NCBI RefSeq assembly: GCF_001513965.1
Contig: NZ_KQ948015.1
Coordinates: 458,236-522,235, forward strand
Direction of reading: 5' to 3'
DNA from: Streptomyces cellostaticus
GTDB lineage: Bacteria; Actinomycetota; Actinomycetes; Streptomycetales; Streptomycetaceae
Length of the DNA stretch: 64,000 bases
Below, one piece after another: positions 33,980-42,245 of the stretch. Every line of letters begins with the position of its first letter. The first letter of the stretch is position 1. Under the pieces are notes generated by a model. The model was not told the origin of the DNA and did no database searches. It worked only from the letters and a program-made list of their open reading frames with translations. The position numbers and the translations under genes are program-made.

Positions 33980-35665
33980 GTGCGCCACATATCCGGGCGT
34001 CCCAGACGCCGGCTCCTCGCTCTGCTCGGTTCCGCCGCCCTCGCGCTCGGCGGGGCCGTCGCGCTGCCGGGCACGGCCGAGGCGGCCAACCTCCTCACCA
34101 ACCCCGGCTTCGAGTCGGGCGGCCTCTCCCCCTGGACCTGCACCGGCAACCTCGGCTCGGTCGTCTCCTCCCCCGTGCACGGCGGCTCCAAGGCCCTGCA
34201 GGGCGCGGCGACCTCCAGCGACAACGCGCAGTGCAGCCAGACGGTCGCAGTCCAGCCGAACACGACGTACACCCTCGGCGGCTGGGTCCGCGGCTCGTAC
34301 GTCTATCTCGGCGTGGACGGCGGCGCCTCCACCTGGACGACGTCCCCGTCCGCGTACAGCAGGCTCAGCGTCTCCTTCACCACCGGCGCCTCGCAGACCA
34401 GCGCCACCATCTATGTGCACGGCTGGTACGCGCAGGGTGCGTACGACGCCGACGACATCAGCCTGGACGGCCCGGGCGGCGGCGGAGGCGGCGACACCCA
34501 GGCGCCGACCGCGCCCGGCGGACTCACCTCGACCGGCAAGACCTCCTCGAGCGTGTCGCTGAAGTGGAACGCCTCGACGGACGACGTGGGCGTTACGGCG
34601 TACGACATCTACAGCGGATCGAGTCAGGTCCTCAGCGTCTCCGGTACGTCCGCCACGGTCGGCGGGCTGTCGCCGAGCACGTCGTACACCTTCAGTGTGA
34701 AGGCGCGGGACGCGGCCGGGAACGTGTCGGCGGCCTCCGCCCCGGTCTCCGTGACGACGGACGCGGGCAGCGGCGGCGGCAGCGGGTTCAAGCAGGCGGC
34801 GCCGTATCTGTACGAGGGCTGGGGCGACCCGCCGAACCCGTCCACGGTGATGAGCGCGACCGGCGTCAAGTGGTTCACCATGGCGTTCGTGCTGGACTCG
34901 GGCGGCTGCACGCCCGCCTGGGACGGCAGCCGGCCGCTGACCGGCGGTGTCGACCAGAGTGCCGTCAACCAGATCCGCTCGGCGGGCGGTGACATCGTTC
35001 CGTCGTTCGGCGGCTGGCAGGGCAGCAAGCTCGGCGCCAACTGCTCCTCCGCCGGCGCGCTCGCCGGGGCGATCCAGAAGGTGATCGACGCCTACTCGCT
35101 CAAGGCGATCGACATGGACATCGAGAACACGGACGAGTTCGAGAACGAGGCCGTGCAGGCGAGGATCCTCACCGCCCTGAAGACGGTCAAGGCCGACAAC
35201 CCCGGCCTGAAGACCATCGTCACCTTCGGCACCTCGACCACCGGCCCGACCTACTACGGCAACCGGCTCATCGAGCAGGCGCAGTCGCTCGGCGCCGGCA
35301 TCGACGTCTTCACGATCATGCCGTTCGACTTCGGCGGCGGCTCCGACATGTACGGCACCACAGTGGGCGCGGCCGAGGGCCTGAAGAACAAGCTCAAGTC
35401 CACCTTCGGCTGGGACGACGCGACCGCCTACTCCCACATCGGCATCTCCGGCATGAACGGCCTGTCCGACCAGCAGGAGACCACCACCCCGGCGATCTGG
35501 ACCCAGATCCGTGACTGGGCCGACTCCCACCACATCGCCCGGCTCGCCTTCTGGTCGGTCAACCGTGACCGGCCCTGCCCGGGCGGCGGAGTCGCCGAGA
35601 ACTGCTCCGGCATCAGCCAGAACAACTGGCAGTTCACCTCCATCACGGCCGGCTTCACCGGCTGA
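33980..35665 (+). CDS. Secreted GH18 chitinase with N-terminal CBM and fibronectin-III domain
   Basis: A 561-residue extracellular enzyme. Residues 1-36 form a Sec-type signal peptide (RPRRRLLALLGSAALAL...AEA). About 36-165 is a jelly-roll carbohydrate-binding module (NLLTNPGFESGGLSPW). About 175-258 is a fibronectin-III domain. The GH18 catalytic domain starts near 270. The catalytic motif reads AIDMDIEN, keeping the DxDxE core; the first Asp of DxxDxDxE is replaced by Lys, seen in this bacterial subfamily as I recall it. It hydrolyses chitin outside the cell. GTG start with GGGAGATC upstream. Its promoter carries a DasR-like inverted repeat and a strong terminator follows. Confidence 0.92.
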   Translation: MRHISGRPRRRLLALLGSAALALGGAVALPGTAEAANLLTNPGFESGGLSPWTCTGNLGSVVSSPVHGGSKALQGAATSSDNAQCSQTVAVQPNTTYTLGGWVRGSYVYLGVDGGASTWTTSPSAYSRLSVSFTTGASQTSATIYVHGWYAQGAYDADDISLDGPGGGGGGDTQAPTAPGGLTSTGKTSSSVSLKWNASTDDVGVTAYDIYSGSSQVLSVSGTSATVGGLSPSTSYTFSVKARDAAGNVSAASAPVSVTTDAGSGGGSGFKQAAPYLYEGWGDPPNPSTVMSATGVKWFTMAFVLDSGGCTPAWDGSRPLTGGVDQSAVNQIRSAGGDIVPSFGGWQGSKLGANCSSAGALAGAIQKVIDAYSLKAIDMDIENTDEFENEAVQARILTALKTVKADNPGLKTIVTFGTSTTGPTYYGNRLIEQAQSLGAGIDVFTIMPFDFGGGSDMYGTTVGAAEGLKNKLKSTFGWDDATAYSHIGISGMNGLSDQQETTTPAIWTQIRDWADSHHIARLAFWSVNRDRPCPGGGVAENCSGISQNNWQFTSITAGFTG

Positions 35666-35687
35666 GCACGGCACCGGCACGACCGAG

Positions 35688-35721
35688 ATCCCCCCGGCTC
35701 CCGGGCCGGGGGGATTTTTTT
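35688..35721 (+). terminator. Strong rho-independent terminator after chitinase
   Basis: ATCCCCCCGGC and GCCGGGGGGAT form an 11-bp perfect stem with a 6-nt loop followed by seven T residues. Confidence 0.9.
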
Positions 35722-35778
35722 CCGCCCGGGTGTATCAGGGGACGGCCAGGACGCTCTCCCTATCAGGAACACGGAACA

Positions 35779-35833
35779 ACGGGGGAACTACGGGGGAAGC
35801 ACAACGGGGGAAGCACCAACGGGGGCACGGGGG
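35779..35833. repeat. Five G-rich ACGGGGG repeats between convergent genes
   Basis: ACGGGGG occurs at 35779, 35790, 35804, 35819 and 35827, spaced 8-15 bases and mostly followed by AA. The G-runs on the plus strand could form a quadruplex in single-stranded DNA or RNA. No gene overlaps it. Confidence 0.6.
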
Positions 35834-35836
35834 ATC

Positions 35837-35877
35837 GGGTCGGTCGGTCGCGGTCACGGGGAGCGACCGGCCGACCC
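35837..35877 (-). terminator. Terminator hairpin of the alpha-mannosidase gene
   Basis: GGGTCGGTCGGTCGC and GCGACCGGCCGACCC form a 15-bp stem with one mismatch and an 11-nt loop, 33 bases past the mannosidase stop on the minus strand. Confidence 0.75.
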
Positions 35878-35909
35878 GAAGTGCTGAACCAGGGTTGTAC
35901 GGCGACGGG

Positions 35910-38900
35910 TCAGCTCACCCCGGCGCGCCGCAGTCGCAGAGTCAGGATCTGGAAGGGCCGCAGTGCCACGCGGACCGTGCCGTCGGCCGCCGCGTCCGCG
36001 TCCTGGAGCGGCCGTTCCAGCAGATCGGTGATCTGGGCGCCGGCGAGGAGGAATCCGGCGCGCAGCACACCGCCGGCCCGGCCGCCCCGGGACTCGTAGA
36101 GCCGTACGACGACGTCGCCGGAGCGGTCGTCGGCGAGCTTGACCGCCTCGACGGTCACCCCCTCGCCGTCCACCGAGACCACCGGCTCGGGCGCGCCCGC
36201 CGCCCGGGTCACCCGCAGCGGGAGGTTCAGCGCGTAGCCCTCGGCGACCGCGTCCGCGATGTCCGCGCCGGGCAGCAGGGAGTAGGTGAAGCGGTGCCTG
36301 CCCTGGTCGGCGCCCGGGTCCGGGACGCGCGGGGCGCGCACCAGGCTCAGGCGGACGGTGGTGGTCGTACCGCCGTCCTCGCGGACCGTGCGGGAGACGT
36401 CGTGCCCGTACGTCGAGTCGTTGAGGACCGCGACGCCGTAGCCGGGCTCGCCGATGTGCACCCAGCGGTGGCCGGAGACCTCGAAGCGGGCCGCCTCCCA
36501 GCTGGTGTTGGTGTGGGTGGGGCGCTGGACGTGGCCGAACTGGATCTCGGCCGAGGAGTGCGGGGCGCGGATGTCCACCGGGAAGGCGGCCTTGAGGATC
36601 TTCTCGGCCTCGTGCCAGTCGATGTCCGTCTCGATGTCGATGCGGGGACTGCCCGCGCGGACGGTGATCGTCTGGGTGATCTGCGAGCCCTTGCCGAAGG
36701 AGCGCGTGACGCGGATCGCGCCGACGAGCGGATCCTCTTCGACGACGGTGACGGACTCGGCGTCCAGGAGGTCCGTGTAGCGGTTCTTGTAGTGCTTGTC
36801 GATGTCCCAGGCGTCCCAGCAGTTGGGGAGGTCGGTGTGGAGGCGGAGGAGGTTGCCGGGCTCGGCGAGGACTTCGCGGTCCGCCCGCAGATCGTATACG
36901 GACGACAGTGTGCCGTCTTCTGCCACCTGTACCCGGACCAGGCCGTTGTCCAGCACCCGCCCGTCGACCGTCACCGGCTGCGACGGCTCGGCGTCCGTCA
37001 GCGGCGCGCTGCCGCTCGCGGGCACCTCGACGTAGGCCGGTGCGCCGCCGGCGGTGCGGACCACCTCCGCGCGGTCGAAGGGGCTCGTGTTGAACACCCG
37101 CGTTCCGCCGGAGCCGAGCGCGGCCACCGCCTCGGCGGTCAGCTCCTCCAACTCCTGTGCCACGCAGGCGTATTCGGCCTCCGCCTCGCGGTGCACCCAC
37201 GCGATGGACGAGCCGGGCAGGATGTCGTGGAACTGGTGCAGAAGGACCGTCTTCCACAGGCGGTCGAGCTTGTCGTACGGGTAGGCGTAGCCCGGCGCGT
37301 GCAGCGCGGCCGTCGTCGCCCACAACTCGGCCTCGCGCAGCCGGTGTTCGCTGCGCCGGTTGCCCTGCTTGGTGCGGGCCTGGGAGGTGTAGGTGGCGCG
37401 GTGCAGCTCCAGGTAGAGCTCGCCGACCCAGACCGGGGCGTCGGGGTACTCGGCGCGGGCCTTCGCGAAGAACGCGTCGGGATGTTCGATCTCGACCTTC
37501 GGGGAGCCCTCCAGGTTCCTCAGCCGCCGCGCCCGCTCCATGATCTCGCGGGTCGGGCCGCCACCGCCGTCGCCCCAGCCGAAGGGGGCCAGCGAGCGCG
37601 TGGCGCCGCCCTTCTCGCTGTAGTTGCGGACCGCGCGGGACATCTCCACGCCACTGAAGCGGGCGTTGTAGGTGTCGATGGGCGGGAAGTGGGTGAAGAT
37701 GCGGGTGCCGTCGATGCCCTCCCACCAGAAGGTGTGGTGGGGGAACTTGTTGGTCTGGTTCCAGGAGATCTTCTGGGTGAGGAACCAGTCGTTGCCGGCG
37801 AGCTTGGCGAGCTGCGGGTAGGCGGCGGTGTAGCCGAAGGAGTCGGGCAGCCAGACGCCCTTGGTCTCGATGCCGAAGTGCTCGATGAAGAACCGCTTGC
37901 CGTGGATGAGCTGGCGGGCCAGGGCCTCGCCGCCGGGCAGGTTGCCGTCGGCCTCCACCCACATGCCGCCGACCGGCGCCCACTGGCCCTTGCGCACGGA
38001 CTCCTGGATGCGGGCCCACACGTGCGGGTAGGTGTCGCGCACCCACTCGTACTGCTGGGCCTGCGAGCAGGCGAAAACGAACTCCTCGTACTCGTCGGCC
38101 AGGGACGTGACGTTGGAGAAGGTGCGGGAGGTCTTGCGCTTGGTCTCGCGGATCGGCCACAGCCAGGCCGAGTCGATGTGCGCGTGGCCGACGCCGGAGA
38201 GGCGGTGCGCGCTGGCGTGCGCGGGCTTGGCCAGCACCGGCTTCAGGGCCTCGCGCACGGCGGCCGCCGAGCCGGAGATGTCGTCCAGGTCGAGGAGGTC
38301 CATGGCCCGGTCGAGGGCGTGCATGATCTCGTGCCGGCGCGGGTCGTGCTCGCCGAGCTCCAGCATCAGCTCGCGCAGTACCTGGACGTCGAGGTCGAGA
38401 TGCCAGACGTTCTCGTCGAGGACGGCGATGTCGGCACTGCGGAATGTATACAGTGGACGGTCGCCTGCCGTCAGTACATCGCCGAGCGGTGTCGGTTCCG
38501 CGAAGCCGTTCGCCAGGATGTCCGGGTTCGAGGCCGCCTCGACCAGGTAGTCGACCGGCTCGCCGCCCTCGGCCGGGTGGGCGATCGGGACGTACTGGTT
38601 GAGCGGGTTGACGGCCTTCAGCGGCGTCCCGTCGGTCAGGTGCACCAGCGCCTCGGCCTGGTTGCCGGGCCAGTCCCCCACGAAGCCGAGGTCGATGACG
38701 GCCTCGACGCGCCGGCCCGCGAAGGAGGCCGGCACCTGTCCGCGCATCCGGAACCAGGTCGTGCCCCACGGCGGCCCCCACGGGGTGCCCATCGCGAACG
38801 GCTCGTACGGCGCGGCCGCGGCCTCCTCGAAGGACACCGGCTCCGCCGGGGCCTGCCAGAACTCGACCTCGAAGGGGACGGTGGCCGCGTGGATCGCGGG

Positions 38901-38963
38901 CTTGATGCGCTGGGTGTGGAGGCGCTCTACGCGCTCCTCGATCCGGCGGCGTTCGTCGTGCAT
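35910..38963 (-). CDS. GH38 alpha-mannosidase
   Basis: A 1017-residue cytoplasmic glycosidase with no signal peptide. GVGHAHIDSAWLWPIRETKRK carries the family's zinc-binding His-x-Asp/His pair, and GVWLPDSFGYTAAYPQL contains the catalytic nucleophile aspartate region. The C-terminal half is the beta-sandwich domain typical of GH38 (FEVSGHRWVHIGEPGYGVAVLNDS). Length is normal for bacterial family members. It hydrolyses alpha-mannosides, probably imported oligosaccharides. It lies 79 bases downstream of the GH4 gene, with a LacI-type palindrome between them, so it can be expressed separately. Confidence 0.93.
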   Translation of the reverse strand: MHDERRRIEERVERLHTQRIKPAIHAATVPFEVEFWQAPAEPVSFEEAAAAPYEPFAMGTPWGPPWGTTWFRMRGQVPASFAGRRVEAVIDLGFVGDWPGNQAEALVHLTDGTPLKAVNPLNQYVPIAHPAEGGEPVDYLVEAASNPDILANGFAEPTPLGDVLTAGDRPLYTFRSADIAVLDENVWHLDLDVQVLRELMLELGEHDPRRHEIMHALDRAMDLLDLDDISGSAAAVREALKPVLAKPAHASAHRLSGVGHAHIDSAWLWPIRETKRKTSRTFSNVTSLADEYEEFVFACSQAQQYEWVRDTYPHVWARIQESVRKGQWAPVGGMWVEADGNLPGGEALARQLIHGKRFFIEHFGIETKGVWLPDSFGYTAAYPQLAKLAGNDWFLTQKISWNQTNKFPHHTFWWEGIDGTRIFTHFPPIDTYNARFSGVEMSRAVRNYSEKGGATRSLAPFGWGDGGGGPTREIMERARRLRNLEGSPKVEIEHPDAFFAKARAEYPDAPVWVGELYLELHRATYTSQARTKQGNRRSEHRLREAELWATTAALHAPGYAYPYDKLDRLWKTVLLHQFHDILPGSSIAWVHREAEAEYACVAQELEELTAEAVAALGSGGTRVFNTSPFDRAEVVRTAGGAPAYVEVPASGSAPLTDAEPSQPVTVDGRVLDNGLVRVQVAEDGTLSSVYDLRADREVLAEPGNLLRLHTDLPNCWDAWDIDKHYKNRYTDLLDAESVTVVEEDPLVGAIRVTRSFGKGSQITQTITVRAGSPRIDIETDIDWHEAEKILKAAFPVDIRAPHSSAEIQFGHVQRPTHTNTSWEAARFEVSGHRWVHIGEPGYGVAVLNDSTYGHDVSRTVREDGGTTTTVRLSLVRAPRVPDPGADQGRHRFTYSLLPGADIADAVAEGYALNLPLRVTRAAGAPEPVVSVDGEGVTVEAVKLADDRSGDVVVRLYESRGGRAGGVLRAGFLLAGAQITDLLERPLQDADAAADGTVRVALRPFQILTLRLRRAGVS

Positions 38964-39019
38964 GAGAGGTCTCCCAAGAGGGCGGAGCGAAGCGAGGGAC
39001 GGCGGGGCGGACCCGAGAG

Positions 39020-39033
39020 GGAAAGCGCTTTCC
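39020..39033. promoter_or_regulatory. LacI-family operator upstream of alpha-mannosidase
   Basis: GGAAAGCGCTTTCC is a perfect 14-bp palindrome with the central GCGC typical of LacI-family sites. It lies 57 bases before the mannosidase ATG and just after the GH4 stop. Confidence 0.75.
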
Positions 39034-39042
39034 GCCGGGAGC

Positions 39043-40380
39043 TTACTTCAGGTACCCGAGGCCGGGATGAACGGCCGTGTACCCCTCGACCAGGCGCCGG
39101 GCCACGTTGACCGAGTCCACCAGCGGGTGCAGCGCGAAGGCCTTCACGGCCGTCGTGCGCGAACCGGACTCGGCGGCGGCGAGCACCTCGCGCTCGACGG
39201 CCTTGACCGCGCACACCAGGCCGGTGGCGTGGCCGGGCAGCGGAGCGACCGCGACGGGGTGGGCGCCGTTGGCGTCGACCAGGCACGGGACCTCGATGAC
39301 GGCGTCCGTGTCGAGGACCGACAGGGTGCCCTGGTTGCGCACGTTGAGGATGAGGGTGGTGCGCTCGTCCCGGGCGATGGCCCGCATCAGCGCGAGGGCG
39401 ACCTTCTCGTAGCCGCCGGAGAGGTCGTCGGCGTCGCGTTCGCCGGCGCCGGCCGTCTCGCGGTTGTCGGCCATGTAGGTCGCCTCGCGCTCGGCGCGGG
39501 TGCGGTCCCAGACGTCGAGGGCGGAGAGGTCGGTACGCCGGGCCTCCTCGTAGAACCGCGCCTGCTGGTCGCGCAGGAAGGCGCCTCGGGTCTTCTCGGC
39601 CTGCTCGTAGGCGCGTACGGCCTCGCGGTTGAAGTAGTAGTAGTGCAGGTACTCGTTGGGGATCGCGCCGAGGGACTGGAGCCAGTCGGCCCCGAACAAC
39701 TTGCCCTCCTCGAAGGAGCCGAGCAGGCCTGGGTCGGCGAGCAGGCGCGGGAGTTCGTCGCGGCCCGCGATGCGCAGGCCGCGCACCCAGCCGAGGTGGT
39801 TGAGGCCGACGTAGTCGATCCACGCCTCCTTCGGGTTCGCGCCGAGCACCCGGGCGATCCGGCGGCCGAGGCCGACCGGTGAGTCGCAGATGCCGATGAC
39901 GCGGTCGCCGAGGTGGCGGGACATGGCCTCGGTGACGAGGCCCGCGGGGTTGGTGAAGTTGATGACCCAGGCGTCGGGGGCGAGGCGGGCCACCCGCTGG
40001 GCGATGTCGACGGCGACCGGGACGGTCCGCAGACCGTATGCGATCCCGCCCGCGCCGACCGTCTCCTGGCCGAGGACGCCCTCCGCCAGGGCCACCCGCT
40101 CGTCGTTCGCCCTGCCCTCCAGGCCGCCGACGCGGATCGCGGAGAAGACGAAGTCGGCGCCGCGCAGGGCCTCGTCCAGGTCGGTCGTGGCGGTCACGCG
40201 GGGGGCGTCGTCCACGGTCGACGCCTGTTCGGCCAGTACACGGGAGACCGCATACAGCCGACTGTCGTCCAGATCGTGCAGGACCACCTCCGTGACCCGC
40301 CCCTCGGCGCGGTCCGTCAGCAGCGCCCCGTACACCAGCGGCACCCGGAACCCGCCGCCGCCCAGAATCGTCAGCTTCAC
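39043..40380 (-). CDS. GH4 family NAD- and metal-dependent glycosidase (6-phospho-beta-glucosidase-like)
   Basis: A 445-residue protein. KLTILGGGGFRVPLVYGAL is the NAD-binding loop, INFTNPAG the conserved family-4 block, and GICDSPVGLGRRIA holds the metal-binding cysteine; GLNHLGW follows with the histidine ligand. GH4 enzymes cleave phosphorylated or unphosphorylated glycosides by a redox mechanism. The likely substrate is a beta-glycoside; phospho-specificity is not certain. GTG with GAAAGG upstream. The GTG overlaps the TGA of a truncated upstream reading frame, so the operon once had at least one more gene before it. Confidence 0.9.
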   Translation of the reverse strand: MKLTILGGGGFRVPLVYGALLTDRAEGRVTEVVLHDLDDSRLYAVSRVLAEQASTVDDAPRVTATTDLDEALRGADFVFSAIRVGGLEGRANDERVALAEGVLGQETVGAGGIAYGLRTVPVAVDIAQRVARLAPDAWVINFTNPAGLVTEAMSRHLGDRVIGICDSPVGLGRRIARVLGANPKEAWIDYVGLNHLGWVRGLRIAGRDELPRLLADPGLLGSFEEGKLFGADWLQSLGAIPNEYLHYYYFNREAVRAYEQAEKTRGAFLRDQQARFYEEARRTDLSALDVWDRTRAEREATYMADNRETAGAGERDADDLSGGYEKVALALMRAIARDERTTLILNVRNQGTLSVLDTDAVIEVPCLVDANGAHPVAVAPLPGHATGLVCAVKAVEREVLAAAESGSRTTAVKAFALHPLVDSVNVARRLVEGYTAVHPGLGYLK

Positions 40381-40530
40381 GCCTGCACCTTTCCCGCCAG
40401 GACCACCTCGACGCCCGCCTCCTGCCGTGCGGAGCAGGTCACCGGGTCGACCGGCGCGTTCGTGACCCACCACGGCCAGGTCCCCGGAACCGCAGACCTT
40501 CGCCGTACCCGCACCGTTCCTGAGGCTGTC
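40377..40530 (-). pseudogene. 3' remnant of an unidentified gene upstream of GH4
   Basis: A minus-strand frame ending ...WPWWVTNAPVDPVTC and then VEVVLAGKVQA, whose TGA overlaps the GTG of the GH4 gene as in an intact operon. Codon use is coding-like (third-position G/C) back to about 40500, then fades with no acceptable start. I cannot name the family. It appears to be the last 45 or so codons of a deleted gene. The left boundary is exact and the right boundary is approximate. Confidence 0.5.
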
Positions 40531-40787
40531 GGCCGGTGTTGACCGACTCACCATAAGCCGGACCTGCGGTCCGGTGGCCCTCCGAGCGGTCTTGAGGGCC
40601 GGGCCGGTATCGATATGCGGCTCCGCCCCTCGGCAGGGATACGGCCTGGCCGGAGCTCTGCGCGCCACCATTCTCCGGTGGTGGCCGGTGACACCGATCC
40701 CGTCGAACACAGCCGCCACCACGGATGGTGTGTTCCAAGCGCCCGCACGGTCACGGGAAACGGGCCCCGTTCACCCGTACGAGGTAT
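40531..40787. other. Non-coding scar between two truncated genes
   Basis: No gene is supported. It contains a hairpin GCCGGACC-TGC-GGTCCGG near 40557-40574. The flanking gene fragments point away from each other and both lack 5' ends, so this looks like the junction left by a deletion. Confidence 0.45.
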
Positions 40788-42200
40788 CGGCTGACCAGCC
40801 ACGCCGACAGCAGCGGCACGCTCGCCGACCACTGGGCGGCCATCGAGTCAACGCCGGGTCTTCAGGGCGGCTTCATCTGGGAGTTCTGATCCCACGGAAT
40901 TCTGCAGCGCGTGAGCGATGGAAGACCGGCCGGGCGCGCGGGCGCCGGGCTGTGTGACAACGGTGTCGCCGCGCCCGGCCGTCGCCGGGCGTGCGGCGGC
41001 GACTTCGGCGAGCCCCTCCACGACGGTGCCTTCATCGCCGACGGGGTCGTCTTCCCGGACCGCACGCCCGAGCCCGTGATGGACGAGCACCGGGAGCCCG
41101 CGGCTCCGGTCCGCATCCGGTGCTACCGGCACGAGGGGATCGTCCTCGCCAACCACCAGCACTTCCGGGGTCTGACCTGGCTGGCAGCCTTCTGGGAGCT
41201 GTCCCTGGCCGACGGCCGTACCCTGACCGCTCCCGCCGAGCTGCCCGATCTGCGGCCCGGCGAGACGGCCGCCGTGCCGCTGCCCTTCGCGGTGCCCGGC
41301 GACGGCGGCGAGGCGTGGCTGACGCTGCGGGTGACCACCGCCGAGGACGAGCCGTGGGCGCCGCGCGGTACGGAGGTGTGCGCGCCGCGGGTGCGGCTGC
41401 GGGCGGCCGCCGTACCGGAACCCCGGCCGGCCGTGGCCGGGCGGCCGGTGGCGGTGGACGACGACGGGCTGCTGGTGCATCCGCTGCTGACGGCCGCGCC
41501 GGTGCTGTCCCTGTGGCGGGCGCCCACCGACGACGACGAGCTGGACAGCATCGTACGGCGCCGGCGCACCTGGGGCCTGGACGCCCTGGTCCGCAAGGTC
41601 GTCTCGGTGCACCGGGAGGGCGCGGCGGTGACCGTGTGCGCCGAGTACGCGGGGACCGCCGGTGTCGTACGGCACCGGCAGGAGTTCACGCCGGTCGAGG
41701 GCGGCATCCGGGTGGCCGAATCCGCCGAACTGCCCGCGGAGTTCGCCGATGTGGCCCGGGTCGGCTCGGTGTTCGAGACGGTGCCGGGGCTCGATCTGCC
41801 GGAGTGGTTCGGGCAGGGGCCCGGGGAGGCGTACCCGGACCGCTCGACGGGCGCGCCGGCCGGCCATGACGCGCTGCCCGTGAACGAGCTGTTCACGCCG
41901 TACCTGCGGCCGCAGGAGAGCGGCAGCCGGCACGGGGTGCGGCGGTTCACGCTGTCGGCGCCGGACGCCACCGGGCTCGCGGTCGAGCTGGACGAGCCGC
42001 GGCAGGTGTCCGTGGCCCTCCCCCGGCCCCTGAGCGAGGCCGCCCACCACGTCGAGCCGGTGCCGCGTGCGGGCTGCGTGGTGCACCTCGACGCCGCGCA
42101 CCGGGGCCTGGGCACCGCGTCCCGCGGCCCCGGCACCGCCCCCTCCCGCCTCGTCCCCGCCGGGGTCCACCGCTGGAGCTGGACCCTGCGCGTTCTCTGA
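40788..42200 (+). pseudogene. GH2 beta-galactosidase (LacZ-like) C-terminal remnant with nonsense codon
   Basis: The frame reads SSGTLADHWAAIESTPGLQGG followed by FIWEF, then a TGA at 40887-40889, and continues in the same frame SHGILQRVSD...GGDFGEPLHDG...FPDRTPEP. In intact actinomycete GH2 enzymes WEF is followed by WDHG, so TGG has probably become TGA. The signal peptide or N-terminal jelly roll and the catalytic TIM barrel are gone; only the end of the barrel and the C-terminal beta-sandwich (small-chain) domain remain to 42200. The last 420 codons are open and could be translated from an internal start, but would lack catalytic residues. Confidence 0.82.
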
Positions 42201-42245
42201 ACTCCCCCCACGCTTCCTCTCCCCTTCACCTCTCACGGAGCGCAC

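Noticed and set aside
35511-39110. Long plus-strand open frame opposite the alpha-mannosidase gene
   Set aside because: It crosses two terminators and the end of the chitinase gene. The minus strand carries a full-length GH38 enzyme.
40531-40787. Insertion-sequence remnant at the deletion scar
   Set aside because: No transposase-like peptide, terminal inverted repeats or target-site duplication could be read.
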